A stretch of 64,000 nt of DNA from Achromobacter anxifer (GTDB lineage Bacteria > Pseudomonadota > Gammaproteobacteria > Burkholderiales > Burkholderiaceae_B), in NCBI RefSeq assembly GCF_903652925.1, contig NZ_CAHLAR010000009.1, positions 236,452-300,451 of the forward strand, given 5' to 3'. Each line of letters begins with the position of its first letter. Position 1 is the stretch's first letter. A program made the position numbers and the translations under genes. A model generated the notes under the pieces. The model was not told the DNA's origin. It worked only from the letters and a program-made list of their open reading frames with translations, and ran no database searches. Below are positions 17,118 through 25,698 of this stretch, one piece after another.

Positions 17118-17660
17118 TCAGACCCGTTCCAGAGGCAAGTGCGGCAAGGCCGGCAGCACGACGCGTATGGCATCGCCCGCGCTCACCGCGCCGCCTTCGA
17201 CGACGATGCCCATGATGCCCGCGCGGCGCATCAGGCTGCCGTCGGGATGCCGGCCCAGCACCGCGGCCGTCAAGCCCTTCTGGTAGTTGTCGAGCTGGGA
17301 GCAAGGGTTACGCAGGCCCGTTACCTCGACCACCGCGTCTGCGCCGATATGCAATAGCGCGCCGCGCGGCAGGCCCAGCAGGTCAAGGCCGCGGGTCGTG
17401 ATGTTCTCGCCCATGGTGCCTTCGGCCACGTTGAATCCCGCCAGCTGCAATTCGTCGTGCAGTTCGCCGTGGATCAGGTGGACCTGCCGCAGATTGGGCT
17501 GCGTGGGGTCAGCCTTGACGCGGGAACGGTGCTTGACGGTGACGCCCATGTGGGCGTCGCCCTCCACCCCCAGCCCCTTGCGCAGCATGATCGCGGGCAC
17601 CACCGCCTTGCTGAACCCATGCGCCGGGCTGCAGGCCACCGCCGTCACGATGGGACGCAT
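17118..17660 (-). CDS. MOSC-domain protein
   Basis: 180-residue single-domain MOSC protein, related to the C-terminal domain of molybdenum cofactor sulfurase and to YiiM. It contains the conserved cysteine in GLRNPCSQLDNYQKGL (about residue 119) and EGTMGENITTRGLDLLGLPRGALLHIG, the standard core of the domain. Members bind a metal-sulfur species or act on N-hydroxylated compounds. It lies 21 bp downstream of phnM in the same direction and may be the last gene of that transcript, although no role in phosphonate use is known. Confidence 0.86.
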   Translation of the reverse strand: MRPIVTAVACSPAHGFSKAVVPAIMLRKGLGVEGDAHMGVTVKHRSRVKADPTQPNLRQVHLIHGELHDELQLAGFNVAEGTMGENITTRGLDLLGLPRGALLHIGADAVVEVTGLRNPCSQLDNYQKGLTAAVLGRHPDGSLMRRAGIMGIVVEGGAVSAGDAIRVVLPALPHLPLERV

Positions 17661-17681
17661 CGCATTTCTCCTGGCAACGAG

Positions 17682-18884
17682 TCAAGCGGCCACGGCCTGC
17701 GCCTCGGGCGCAAGCTGCGGGTTCGCGCGCACAGGCGGATAGTGCGCCGAAAACACCAGCCGGCCCGCCGACCAGGTGTGGCTGATCAAGGGCTGCGTCC
17801 CGACCTGCGCCACCGCCACCAGGTCCGCGCGCAGACCCGGCGCGATGCGCCCGCGGTCGGACAAGCCGCAGGCCTGCGCCGGATTCAACGTGACCAGCGC
17901 CACCGCCTGCGGCAGGCTCAGGTCGGTCTGCGCGGCCACCGTGAAGGCAGCGGCGATCAGCGCGGACGGCTGGTAGTCCGAACACAGGCAACTGGCCACG
18001 CCCGCGCGGATGGCGTCGATGGCGCGCATGGAGCCGCTCTGGCTCTGGCCGCGCAGCACATTGGGCGCGCCCAGGATGGTGGGCAGGCCGCAAGACACCG
18101 CGGCGCGCGCGGTATCCAGCGTGATCGGAAATTCGCTCATCGCCACGCCCAGGTTGCGCATGGTGGCGATGCGGTGGATCGAATCGTCGTCGTGGCTGGC
18201 GGTGGGTATGCCCAAGCCCTGCGCATGCGACAACAGCGTCTCCACCCGCGCCACCGCGCCGTCCTTGGCGCGGGTCTTGGCCTGAGCCGCTTCCTCGGCC
18301 TGCTCGCGGCTCATGGCGTGGTTACCCATCATGTATTGCAGATAGGATTCCAGCGTCTTGAACTGGCCCTGGCCGGGCGAATGGTCCATCACCGACAGCA
18401 GGTCCACCGCGCCCTCGTCCATCAGCGCGCGCAACACGTCCACCGAGGTGGCGTCGGTGACTTCGTAACGGCAGTGGACGCGGTTGTCGACCAGGCTGTG
18501 CTGGCGGAAGGCACGCACGGTGCGCACCACTTCCGCGGCCGTCTGGTTGTTGCGCACGCCCCATTCGCTGTTGGCGAAGGACAGCGCGTGGTACGGCGTG
18601 GTGATGCCCGCCGCGGCGTTGCGGCGGTCCACCTGGGCCACCGCGAAATCCAGCGGAAACAGCACCCGCGAGCGCGGCTCGGCTTCCTTTTCGATGGCGT
18701 CGCAATGCAGGTCGATCAGCCCCGGCAACAGGGTCTGGCCGCACAGGTCGATCTCGCGGTCGGCGCGGGCGCCGGCCGGCTCGATGGCGACGATGCGGCC
18801 ATCGTCGATCAGCACGGCGCTGTCTTCCAGGACGCGGTCGGGCAGCACCACGCGGGCATGGGTGAGATAGGTGCTTTGCATCAT
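17682..18884 (-). CDS. phnM: Alpha-D-ribose 1-methylphosphonate 5-triphosphate diphosphatase (first copy)
   Basis: 400-residue amidohydrolase-superfamily enzyme that releases pyrophosphate from ribosyl-phosphonate triphosphate, the step before C-P cleavage. Conserved features: LLPGLIDLHCDAIEKEAEPR (metal site HxD), LSVMDHSPGQGQFKT, ASHDDDS and GAPNVLRGQSQSGSM, all as in E. coli PhnM. The start ATG overlaps the phnL stop by four bases (ATGA). A second, diverged phnM lies at 24497-25696, so this genome has two; the MDHSPGQ motif here marks this copy as the closer match to E. coli. Confidence 0.92.
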   Translation of the reverse strand: MMQSTYLTHARVVLPDRVLEDSAVLIDDGRIVAIEPAGARADREIDLCGQTLLPGLIDLHCDAIEKEAEPRSRVLFPLDFAVAQVDRRNAAAGITTPYHALSFANSEWGVRNNQTAAEVVRTVRAFRQHSLVDNRVHCRYEVTDATSVDVLRALMDEGAVDLLSVMDHSPGQGQFKTLESYLQYMMGNHAMSREQAEEAAQAKTRAKDGAVARVETLLSHAQGLGIPTASHDDDSIHRIATMRNLGVAMSEFPITLDTARAAVSCGLPTILGAPNVLRGQSQSGSMRAIDAIRAGVASCLCSDYQPSALIAAAFTVAAQTDLSLPQAVALVTLNPAQACGLSDRGRIAPGLRADLVAVAQVGTQPLISHTWSAGRLVFSAHYPPVRANPQLAPEAQAVAA

Positions 18885-19603
18885 TGCTCCAGTGCGGCCG
18901 CCGCGGCCTGGGCGGGACGCAGGGCCAGGGTCTGCGTGGCGACGGCGTCGCGCACTTCGGCGTCGTGGAAGATGCCCAGCAGGCAGCGGCCCTCGGCCTT
19001 GGCCTCGCGGATCAGCTCGATCACGACCTGGCGGTTGTCGGCGTCCAGCGACGCGGTGGGTTCGTCCAGCAACAGGATGGGGTGACGCGCGATGAAGCCG
19101 CGCGCAATGTTGACGCGCTGCTGTTCGCCGCCGGAAAAGGTGGCGGGCGCCAGCCCCCACAGGCGGGCCGGCACGTTCAGGCGCTGCAGCAGCGCGGCGG
19201 CGCGGGAGAGGGCCTCGTCGGCGTCCACGCCCGCCGCGCGCAAGGGCTCGGCCACCACGTCCAGCGCCGACACGCGCGGAATCACCCGTAGGAACTGGCT
19301 GACGTAGCCGATCACTTCACGGCGCAGGGCGAGGATCAACTGCTCGGGCGCGCCGGCCAGCTCGATCCACTCATCGTTCCAGCGCACCCGGATGCTGCCT
19401 TCGGTCGCCAGATAGTTGCCATAGAGGCAGCGCAACAGCGTGCTCTTGCCGGTGCCGGACGGCCCTGCCAGCACCAGGCAGTCGCCGGCCGCCGCGTCGA
19501 AGTCGACCGACTCCAGCACCGGCAGACGCATGCCGCCCTGGTTGTGCAGGGTGAACATCTTTCCGAGGCCCCGCACCTCGATCATGGGAGTCTTTACGCG
19601 CAT
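18881..19603 (-). CDS. phnL: C-P lyase ATP-binding subunit PhnL
   Basis: 240-residue ABC-type ATPase of the phosphonate pathway, which functions in transfer of the phosphonate to ribose triphosphate together with PhnG, PhnH and PhnI rather than in transport. Walker A is GPSGTGKST (about residue 46-54), the signature is FSGGEQQRVNIARG and Walker B is LLLDEPTASLDADN. The segment YGNYLATEGSIRVRW is typical of PhnL. It follows phnK with a 2-bp gap and overlaps phnM. Confidence 0.94.
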   Translation of the reverse strand: MRVKTPMIEVRGLGKMFTLHNQGGMRLPVLESVDFDAAAGDCLVLAGPSGTGKSTLLRCLYGNYLATEGSIRVRWNDEWIELAGAPEQLILALRREVIGYVSQFLRVIPRVSALDVVAEPLRAAGVDADEALSRAAALLQRLNVPARLWGLAPATFSGGEQQRVNIARGFIARHPILLLDEPTASLDADNRQVVIELIREAKAEGRCLLGIFHDAEVRDAVATQTLALRPAQAAAAALEQ

Positions 19604-19605
19604 GG

Positions 19606-20385
19606 TCAGCTCTGCAAAATGGAAGACACCAGCAACTGGGTGTAGGGATGCTGCGGATCGTCGAGAATCTGGTCGGTCAGGCCGCTTTCGACGACCTCGC
19701 CGCCGCGCATGACCAGGGTGCGGTGCGCCAGCAGGCGCGCCACCGCCAGATCATGGGTCACGACGATGGCGGCCAGGCCCAGGTCGGAGACCAGTTGGCG
19801 CAGCAGGTCCAGCAGGCGCGCCTGCACCGACACGTCCAGCGAAGCGGTGGGCTCGTCCATGAACACCAGGCGCGGATGGGTCACCAGGTTGCGGGCGATC
19901 TGCAGGCGCTGCTGCATGCCGCCCGAGAACGAGGTGGGCCTGTCGTCCAGCCGGCCGACGTCGATCTCCATTTTCTGCAGCCAGTTGCCGGCGGCCTGGC
20001 GCAGGTCGCCGTAGTGCCGGTCGCCCACGGCCATCAGGCGCTCGGCGATGTTGGCGCCGGCGCTGACCTGCATGCGCAGGCCGTCGCGGGCGTTCTGCCG
20101 CACGAAGCCCCAGTCGGTGCGCGACAGCAGGCGCAAACGAGCGCCGGGCAGCGCGGCCAGGTCGGTGAAGCCCTGGTCCCGCGTGTCGTACCAGACGCTG
20201 CCGGTGTCCGGCCGGGTCTGGTACGACACGGCCGACAGCAGCGTGCTCTTGCCGGAACCGGACTCGCCGACCACGCACAGCACCTCGCCGGGATAGAGAT
20301 CGAAGTTGACGTTGCGGCAGCCGTGCACGCCGTCCCAGGTGCGCGTCATGTTGCGTACCGAAAGCAAAGGTTGGGCCTGCATCAT
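19606..20385 (-). CDS. phnK: C-P lyase ATP-binding subunit PhnK
   Basis: 259-residue ABC ATPase that binds the PhnGHIJ core complex. Walker A GESGSGKST, signature FSGGMQQRLQIARN, Walker B LVFMDEPTASLDVS. The segment YDTRDQGFTDLAALPGARLRLLSRTDWGFVRQNARDGLR is characteristic of PhnK. The ATG at 20385 overlaps the phnJ stop by four bases. Confidence 0.94.
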   Translation of the reverse strand: MMQAQPLLSVRNMTRTWDGVHGCRNVNFDLYPGEVLCVVGESGSGKSTLLSAVSYQTRPDTGSVWYDTRDQGFTDLAALPGARLRLLSRTDWGFVRQNARDGLRMQVSAGANIAERLMAVGDRHYGDLRQAAGNWLQKMEIDVGRLDDRPTSFSGGMQQRLQIARNLVTHPRLVFMDEPTASLDVSVQARLLDLLRQLVSDLGLAAIVVTHDLAVARLLAHRTLVMRGGEVVESGLTDQILDDPQHPYTQLLVSSILQS

Positions 20386-21275
20386 GCCGCGTTCTCCTTG
20401 TTGGCCTGTTCCGCGCCCTGCCGCGCCTGGCGGTCGTTGCAGTACTCGGTGTCCGAGCAGACGTAGCGGCGCGTGCCGGCGTCGTCCAGGATGATTTCGT
20501 CCAGATAGCTCTCGCGCGATCCGCAAAGGTCGCAGCACTCGGTCCAGGTCTCGACCCGGAACGGGTGATCCTCGAAGTCCAGGCTCTTCACCTTGGTGTA
20601 GGGCGGCACCGCGTAGACCCGCTTTTCGCGGCCCGCGCCGAACAGCATCAGCGCGGGGCTGCCGTCGAGCTTGGGATTGTCGAACTTGGGGATGGGCGAA
20701 GGCCGCATCATGTAGCGGCCATTGACGATGACCGGATAGTCGTAGGTGGTGGCGATGTGGCCGTGCTGCGCGATGTCCTCGTACAGCTTGACGTGCATGC
20801 CGCCGTACTCGGCCAGCGCGTGCATGGTGCGCGTCTCCGTTTCGCTAGGCTCCAGCCAGCGCAGGGGCTCGGGGATCGGCACCTGGAACACCATGATCTG
20901 CCCTTCCGCCAGCGGCGTCTCGGGAATGCGGTGACGGGTCTGGACGATGCTGGCCGCGGGCGTGGATTCCGTCGTCGCCACGCCTGTGACGCGGCCGAAG
21001 AAGCGGCGGATGTTGATTGCGTTGGTGGTGTCGTCCGAGCCCTGGTCGATCACCTTGAGCACGTCGCCGGGACCGATGATGGACGCGGTGACCTGGATGC
21101 CGCCCGTGCCCCAGCCGTAGGGCAGCGGCATTTCGCGGCTGCCGAACGGCACCTGGTAGCCGGGAATCGCGACCGCCTTGAGCAGGGCGCGGCGCAGCAT
21201 GCGCTTGGTGGACTCGTCCAGGTAGCCGAAGTTGTAGTGGTCGTCGCGTTCGACCTTTGCGTGTTGCGTAGTCAT
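20382..21275 (-). CDS. phnJ: Radical SAM C-P lyase, catalytic subunit PhnJ
   Basis: 297-residue enzyme that cleaves the carbon-phosphorus bond of ribose-1-phosphonate 5-phosphate, releasing the hydrocarbon and giving the 1,2-cyclic phosphate. The unusual cysteine set of the family is complete: Cys248, Cys251, Cys273 and Cys279, with the same spacing (3, 22, 6) as E. coli Cys241/244/266/272. The N-terminal NFGYLDESTKRMLRRALLKA and central PYGWGTGGIQ are also typical. It overlaps phnI and phnK by four bases each, indicating tight coupling. Confidence 0.96.
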   Translation of the reverse strand: MTTQHAKVERDDHYNFGYLDESTKRMLRRALLKAVAIPGYQVPFGSREMPLPYGWGTGGIQVTASIIGPGDVLKVIDQGSDDTTNAINIRRFFGRVTGVATTESTPAASIVQTRHRIPETPLAEGQIMVFQVPIPEPLRWLEPSETETRTMHALAEYGGMHVKLYEDIAQHGHIATTYDYPVIVNGRYMMRPSPIPKFDNPKLDGSPALMLFGAGREKRVYAVPPYTKVKSLDFEDHPFRVETWTECCDLCGSRESYLDEIILDDAGTRRYVCSDTEYCNDRQARQGAEQANKENAA

Positions 21276-22387
21276 GAGGAAACCGCCTCGTCCATCAGAT
21301 CGTTGCGCGCGGCTTCGGGCGCGGCGCGTTCGGCGCGCATGCGCCGCAACAGTTCCAGGTTGGCCTGGAAGTCCACGTAGTGCGGCAGCTTCAAGTGCTG
21401 CACGAAGCCCGAGGCTTCCACGTTGTCGCTGTGGTACAGCACGAACTCGTGGTCGTTGGCCGGGGAGTCCGCGCGTTCGCCCAGGTCGCGCGCCTTCAGA
21501 GCGCGGTCCACCAGCGCCATCGACATGACCTTGCGCTCGCCATAGCCGAAGGTCAGGCCGTAGCCCCGGGTGAACTTAGGGCCTTCCTCGGCGTTGCCCG
21601 CGAACTGGCTCACCATCTGGCATTCGGTGATATCGATCTCGCCCACCGTGACGGCGAATCCCAGTTCCTCGATGTGCATTTCCACCTCCAGCGCGCCGTA
21701 GCGGATCTCGGCGGCGAAGGGATGGGTGTTGCCGTAGCCGCGCTGGGTCGAATAACCCATCGACAGCAGGAAGCCCTCGTCGGCGCGCGCCAGGTTCTGC
21801 AGGCGCGCGGGGCGCGAGGCCGGGAAATCCAGCGGCTGGCGCGTCAGGTCAAAGGGTTCGGGATCCCCTTCCGGCACCGGCTCGGCATCGATCAGGTCGT
21901 CCTGCGCCAGCAGGTCGGTGACACGCGGCATGGCGCTGTCCAGGGCTTCGCCGCCGGGCGGCAAGGCGTCGGCCTCGCGCTGCGCCTCCAGCGAAAAATC
22001 CAGCAGGCGCTGGGTGTAGTCGTAGGTCGGTCCCAGAATCTGGCCGCCGGGCACGTCCTTGAAGGTGGACGAGATGCGGCGCTGCAGACGCATGCGGCCG
22101 GTGTCGATGGGCTGGGTGTAGCCGAAGCGCGACAAGGTGGTGCGGTAGGCTCGCAGCAGGAACACCGCTTCGATCACGTCGCCTGCGGCCTGCTTGATAG
22201 CCAGCGCCGCCAGTTGCGGATCGTAGAGCGAGCCCTCGGCCATGACCCGCGACACCGCCAGCGGCATCTGTTCGCGGATCTGGTCCAGGCTCAGTTCGGG
22301 CACTTCGCGGTCGCCGCGCCGGTAGTCGTCCAGCATGCGGTAGGAATTGAGGATGGCGCGTTCGCCCCCTTTGACGGCAACGTACAT
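21272..22387 (-). CDS. phnI: C-P lyase subunit PhnI
   Basis: 371-residue subunit that displaces adenine from ATP to attach the phosphonate at ribose C1, working with PhnG, PhnH and PhnL. It begins MYVAVKGGERAILNSYRMLDDYRRGD and contains LGPTYDYTQRLLDFSLEAQREAD, GYSTQRGYGNTHPFAAEIRYG and EASGFVQHLKLPHYVDFQANLELLRRMR, matching PhnI over its full length. It follows phnH after one base. Confidence 0.95.
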   Translation of the reverse strand: MYVAVKGGERAILNSYRMLDDYRRGDREVPELSLDQIREQMPLAVSRVMAEGSLYDPQLAALAIKQAAGDVIEAVFLLRAYRTTLSRFGYTQPIDTGRMRLQRRISSTFKDVPGGQILGPTYDYTQRLLDFSLEAQREADALPPGGEALDSAMPRVTDLLAQDDLIDAEPVPEGDPEPFDLTRQPLDFPASRPARLQNLARADEGFLLSMGYSTQRGYGNTHPFAAEIRYGALEVEMHIEELGFAVTVGEIDITECQMVSQFAGNAEEGPKFTRGYGLTFGYGERKVMSMALVDRALKARDLGERADSPANDHEFVLYHSDNVEASGFVQHLKLPHYVDFQANLELLRRMRAERAAPEAARNDLMDEAVSS

Positions 22388-22388
22388 G

Positions 22389-23006
22389 TCAGTTCTCCCT
22401 GCGCGTGCTGCGCGGCAGCGCGCAAATCCGCCGTTCCTGCGTCAGGAACACATCGACGCCCAGCGGAAACCGTTGATGATTGATGCGCCACTCGCGCCAG
22501 AAATCCTCGGACAGCCCTTGCACGTTCAGGACCTGCTGGCTTTGGATGCCGGGGCCGCTGAGGATGGCGGGCGCGCCCGCCGACAAGGATTCGACCTCGA
22601 TCAGCAAGGTGGTCGACAGGTCCGGATAGGCCGGATCGCCCTGGTGGCAGGCCGACAGCGCCGGCGCCTTGCAACCCCCGGGCACCGCCGCGAAGCGCGC
22701 CAGCGCCGGCGACGGCACGATGGGGCAGGCGCAATGAAAGCGCAGGAAGGCGAGCACGTCCGCGCCCGCCGATTCCGGCAGCCACAGCGGAGTGTCCACG
22801 TCCACCAGCGTCAGTAGCATGGCGGTCATGGCGGGCGACAGGCCTTGCGGCACGCCGGTGTCGGCCAGTATCTCGTTGACGCGGCCAGGATGGGCCATCG
22901 CGTCGAGCGCGGCGCGGAAAGTGGCCTGCGCGTCGTTGACCGGGTCCGCGAAGCCCGGAAGCAGCGCCCGGCTGGACGCGGCGGCGGCTTGTATCTGTTG
23001 CTGCAT
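22389..23006 (-). CDS. phnH: C-P lyase subunit PhnH
   Basis: 205-residue subunit of the PhnGHIJ core complex. It shows GFADPVNDAQATFRAALDAMAHPGRV at the N-terminus, LLTLVDVDTPLWLP and the C-terminal FPLGVDVFLTQERRICALPRSTR, all typical of PhnH. The ATG at 23006 lies one base after the phnG stop. Confidence 0.93.
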   Translation of the reverse strand: MQQQIQAAAASSRALLPGFADPVNDAQATFRAALDAMAHPGRVNEILADTGVPQGLSPAMTAMLLTLVDVDTPLWLPESAGADVLAFLRFHCACPIVPSPALARFAAVPGGCKAPALSACHQGDPAYPDLSTTLLIEVESLSAGAPAILSGPGIQSQQVLNVQGLSEDFWREWRINHQRFPLGVDVFLTQERRICALPRSTRREN

Positions 23007-23007
23007 G

Positions 23008-23478
23008 TCAGTCCTCGCCTCGCACCATCGTGAAGAATTCCACCTTGGTCTGCGCCGCCACGCGGGCCTGGCGCTCGACCCTGTCGGCATGCAGGCGCGC
23101 CAGCGGCTGGATCAGCTGCGCCTGCACCGTGTCATGCCATTCCGGCAGCTGCAACAGCGCATCGGCCACGGCGGCCTGCTCGGCATGGCGCTGCGAGCGG
23201 CCCTGCACGTAGGCCACGCCGACCACGCCCTGATCCATCGTCACCGCGCAACGTGTCACGGTCATTTCGCCCAGGTTGAAGCGGGCGCCGGTGCCGCCGC
23301 TGCGGGCGCGCACCATGGCCATGCCGGTCTGCGCCGGGCGCAGCGTCTGGTGTGCCGGCACGCCGGCCAGTGCGCAAAAGGCGCCATCCAGCGCGGCCGG
23401 ATCGGCCAGCGCCAGCACGCGCATCCAGGCGGCGCGTTGCGCGCCCGCCGCATCCTGCCCTGTCTTGGGGTGATCCAT
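23008..23478 (-). CDS. phnG: C-P lyase subunit PhnG
   Basis: 156-residue subunit of the core complex. It has RAAWMRVLALADPAAL and the family block GTGARFNLGEMTVTRCAVTM, followed by VGVAYVQGRSQRHAEQAAVADALLQ. First gene of the leftward phnGHIJKLM operon. The start at 23478 lies 14 bp from a TCTAGA-centred palindrome that is a candidate PhnF operator. Confidence 0.93.
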   Translation of the reverse strand: MDHPKTGQDAAGAQRAAWMRVLALADPAALDGAFCALAGVPAHQTLRPAQTGMAMVRARSGGTGARFNLGEMTVTRCAVTMDQGVVGVAYVQGRSQRHAEQAAVADALLQLPEWHDTVQAQLIQPLARLHADRVERQARVAAQTKVEFFTMVRGED

Positions 23479-23491
23479 TTTTTCCTCTAAA

Positions 23492-23501
23492 CGTCTAGAC
23501 G
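23492..23501. promoter_or_regulatory. Candidate PhnF (GntR/HutC) operator upstream of phnG
   Basis: Perfect 10-bp palindrome CGTCTAGACG. HutC-subfamily GntR regulators, including mycobacterial PhnF and DasR, bind sites centred on GT-N-TA-N-AC, which this contains (GTCTAGAC). It lies between phnG and phnF, close to the phnG start, and a related site occurs before the second phnM (24454-24461). Confidence 0.65.
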
Positions 23502-23548
23502 ACCGGATGGAGTATGATCGCTCCGAAAAGGAAGTTCAACAGCCTGGC

Positions 23549-23648
23549 GTGAATTTTTGATGACAGTTGCAGCGTGCGCGCGGCGCCTTTCCGGCGGCCG
23601 CCTCATGGTGCACAATCACTGCCATTCTTCATGAAGCTGATGTGACAG
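23549..23648 (-). promoter_or_regulatory. Two weak candidate Pho boxes facing phnG
   Basis: On the minus strand, 23566-23549 reads CTGTCAT-CAAA-AATTCAC and 23648-23631 reads CTGTCAC-ATCA-GCTTCAT. Each has one good and one poor copy of the CTGTCAT half-site with the correct 4-nt spacer (about 10 of 14 matches). They face the phnGHIJKLM operon. Neither has a good -10 element at the expected distance, so they are tentative. Confidence 0.3.
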
Positions 23649-23662
23649 CACGAGCACACCCT

Positions 23663-24385
23663 ATGGTCGAAAGAGGTTCCGGCATCGCCGTCTGGCGGCA
23701 AATCGGCGAGGCGCTTGCGGACGATATCCGCAACAAGCTCTATGCGGCGGGCGAACAGCTGCCGTCCGAGCCCGAGCTGGCCGCCAAGTTTTCCGTCAAC
23801 CGCCACACCATCCGCCGCGCGATGGGCGAACTCGAACAAAGCGGCCTGGTCCGGATCGAACAGGGCCGCGGCACCTTCGTGCATGAGCACGCGATCGACT
23901 ACGCCATCGGCAAGCGCACGCGCTTTTCCGAGAACCTGCGCAGCCAGGGCATGCTGGGCCACCAGGAAGTGCTGGGCAGCCAGAGCCTGCGCGCGGCCGA
24001 CATCGCCAAGCACCTGGGCCTGGCGCGCAGCGCATCGCTGCTGCGCGTGCAGATCGTCGGCAAGGCCGAGAACCGGCCCATCAGCGTCTCGGAACACTTT
24101 TTCGACGAAAAGCGCTTCCCCGACTTCGCCGAGCGGCTGGCGTCGCTGCGCTCGATCTCCAAGGTCTACGCCCACTACGGCATCGGCGACTATACGCGCA
24201 AGTGGTCGCGCATCACCGCCGCGCTGCCCACGCCCGAGATCGCCCGCCTGCTGGGCCAGCCCAAGACCCGCCCGATACTCCAGGTGGAAGCCCTGAACGT
24301 GGACCAGGAGGGCTCGCCCCTGCAATACAGCGTCGCCCGCTTCGTGGGCGACATGGTGCAACTGATGGTGACGGACGACACCTGA
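23663..24385 (+). CDS. phnF: GntR/HutC-family regulator of phosphonate genes
   Basis: 240-residue repressor-type regulator. The GntR winged HTH covers residues 5-75, with GEQLPSEPELAAKFSVNRHTIRRAMGELEQSGLVRIEQGRGTFV, and the UTRA effector domain follows (SENLRSQGMLGHQEVLGSQSLRAADIAKHLGL to QVEALNVDQEGSPLQYSVARFVGDMVQLMV). The ATG at 23663 (MVERGSGIAVWRQ) fits the family; it lacks a clear Shine-Dalgarno and a GTG at 23642 is an alternative. It is divergent from phnG and directly before the second phnM, the standard position for PhnF. Confidence 0.9.
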   Translation: MVERGSGIAVWRQIGEALADDIRNKLYAAGEQLPSEPELAAKFSVNRHTIRRAMGELEQSGLVRIEQGRGTFVHEHAIDYAIGKRTRFSENLRSQGMLGHQEVLGSQSLRAADIAKHLGLARSASLLRVQIVGKAENRPISVSEHFFDEKRFPDFAERLASLRSISKVYAHYGIGDYTRKWSRITAALPTPEIARLLGQPKTRPILQVEALNVDQEGSPLQYSVARFVGDMVQLMVTDDT

Positions 24386-24453
24386 TTCAAGGCCGCCGTC
24401 CCGCGGGCTTGCGCGCGGGACGGCGTGGAAATTTCCAGCAGGCAATTGAACTC

Positions 24454-24461
24454 ATCTAGAC
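24454..24461. promoter_or_regulatory. Candidate PhnF operator upstream of the second phnM
   Basis: ATCTAGAC has the same TCTAGAC core as the phnG-proximal palindrome at 23493-23500 and is likewise followed by a GG four to five bases later. It lies in the gap between phnF and the second phnM, 36 bp before the latter's start, and would allow one regulator to control both arms of the cluster. Confidence 0.5.
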
Positions 24462-24496
24462 ATCTGGTTGTAATGCAATCCCGCTAACGTCACGCC

Positions 24497-25696
24497 ATGA
24501 ACACACACACGCACGCCCCCTCGCCCCTGGCCGGTGTCACAGGCCAACGCATCCTGACGCCGCGCGGCGTCGAACAGGCCAGCCTGAGGTTCCATGGCGG
24601 ACTGATCGAAGGCGCCGCCGCCGCGGCGCCGCGGGGCGCGCCCTGGTTCGACGCCGGCAACCTGCTGGTGCTGCCCGGCATCGTGGACCTGCATGGCGAC
24701 GCCTTCGAGCGCGCCGTCATGCCGCGTCCCAGCGTGACCTTTCCGTATGACAGCGCCCTGTTCGACGTCGACCGCCAGTTGCTGGCCAACGGCATCACCA
24801 CCGAATTCCACGGCGTGACGCTGTCCTGGGAAGGCGGCTTGCGCGGCGAGGCCTACGCCGAACGCATGTTCGACGCGCTGGAACGGATGCGGCACATCAT
24901 GGGCGCGCGGCATTACGTGCATCTGCGCTTCGAAACGCATCACGTGGGCGGCGTGGACACCGCCCAGCAGTGGATACGCGATGGCCGCGTGCGCTTCCTG
25001 GCCTTGAACGACCACCTGCCCAGCATGGCCCGCCGCCTGGGCGACGAACGCAAGCTGATGCAATACGCCCACCGCGCCGAGTGCGACCTGGACGTCTTCC
25101 AGGACCGCATCCGCGCCGCCATGTCGGCGGCCGACTCGGTGGCCGACGCCATGCGCGAACTGACCGCCTGCGCACAGGAAGCCGGCCTGAAGGTCGCCTC
25201 GCACGACGACCCGGACGCCGCCACCCGCCGCTACTACCACCAGCTGGGCTGCGGCGTGGCGGAATTCCCGCTGACCCGCGAGGCCGCGGGCGTGGCCCGC
25301 GACCTGGGCGATTCCGTGGTTTTCGGCGCGCCCAACGTGGTGCGCGGCGGCAGCCACACCGGCGCCCCCAGCGCCACCGAGATGGTCCGCGCCGGCCTGT
25401 GCGACATCCTGACCTCCGACTACTACTATCCTGCCCCGCTGGCCGCCGTGATGCGGCTGGTCGACGACGGCGTGCTGCCGCTGGCGCAAGCCTGGGACCT
25501 GGTGTCGCTCAACCCGGCGCGCGCCGCCGGCCTGAAGGACCGCGGCGCGCTGACGCCGGGCCTGATCGCCGACGCCATCGTGGTGGACGACCAGGTGCCG
25601 GGCCTGCCCCGCGTCTGCGCCGCGATCGTGGGCGGCGAGCTGCGCTACGCCACCCGCGCATTCGGCGACAGCCACAGCCAGCGCATGGCGGCCTGA
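24497..25696 (+). CDS. phnM2: PhnM-like alpha-D-ribose 1-methylphosphonate 5-triphosphate diphosphatase (second copy)
   Basis: 399-residue amidohydrolase-family homologue of PhnM. Metal-site motifs are retained: VLPGIVDLHGDAFERAVMPRP, VASHDDPDAATRR, FGAPNVVRGGSHTG and ILTSDYYYPAPLAAV. It differs from the first copy at the position of MDHSPGQ, which reads LNDHLPSM here, and shares only scattered blocks with it. It heads a rightward phnM2-DUF1045-phnN unit. It may have a different ribosyl-phosphonate preference or be redundant; the gene symbol is provisional. Confidence 0.86.
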   Translation: MNTHTHAPSPLAGVTGQRILTPRGVEQASLRFHGGLIEGAAAAAPRGAPWFDAGNLLVLPGIVDLHGDAFERAVMPRPSVTFPYDSALFDVDRQLLANGITTEFHGVTLSWEGGLRGEAYAERMFDALERMRHIMGARHYVHLRFETHHVGGVDTAQQWIRDGRVRFLALNDHLPSMARRLGDERKLMQYAHRAECDLDVFQDRIRAAMSAADSVADAMRELTACAQEAGLKVASHDDPDAATRRYYHQLGCGVAEFPLTREAAGVARDLGDSVVFGAPNVVRGGSHTGAPSATEMVRAGLCDILTSDYYYPAPLAAVMRLVDDGVLPLAQAWDLVSLNPARAAGLKDRGALTPGLIADAIVVDDQVPGLPRVCAAIVGGELRYATRAFGDSHSQRMAA

Positions 25697-25698
25697 CC

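Noticed and set aside
17457-19085. 542-codon plus-strand frame across MOSC, phnM and phnL
   Set aside because: Shadow of three genes with clear family motifs on the opposite strand.
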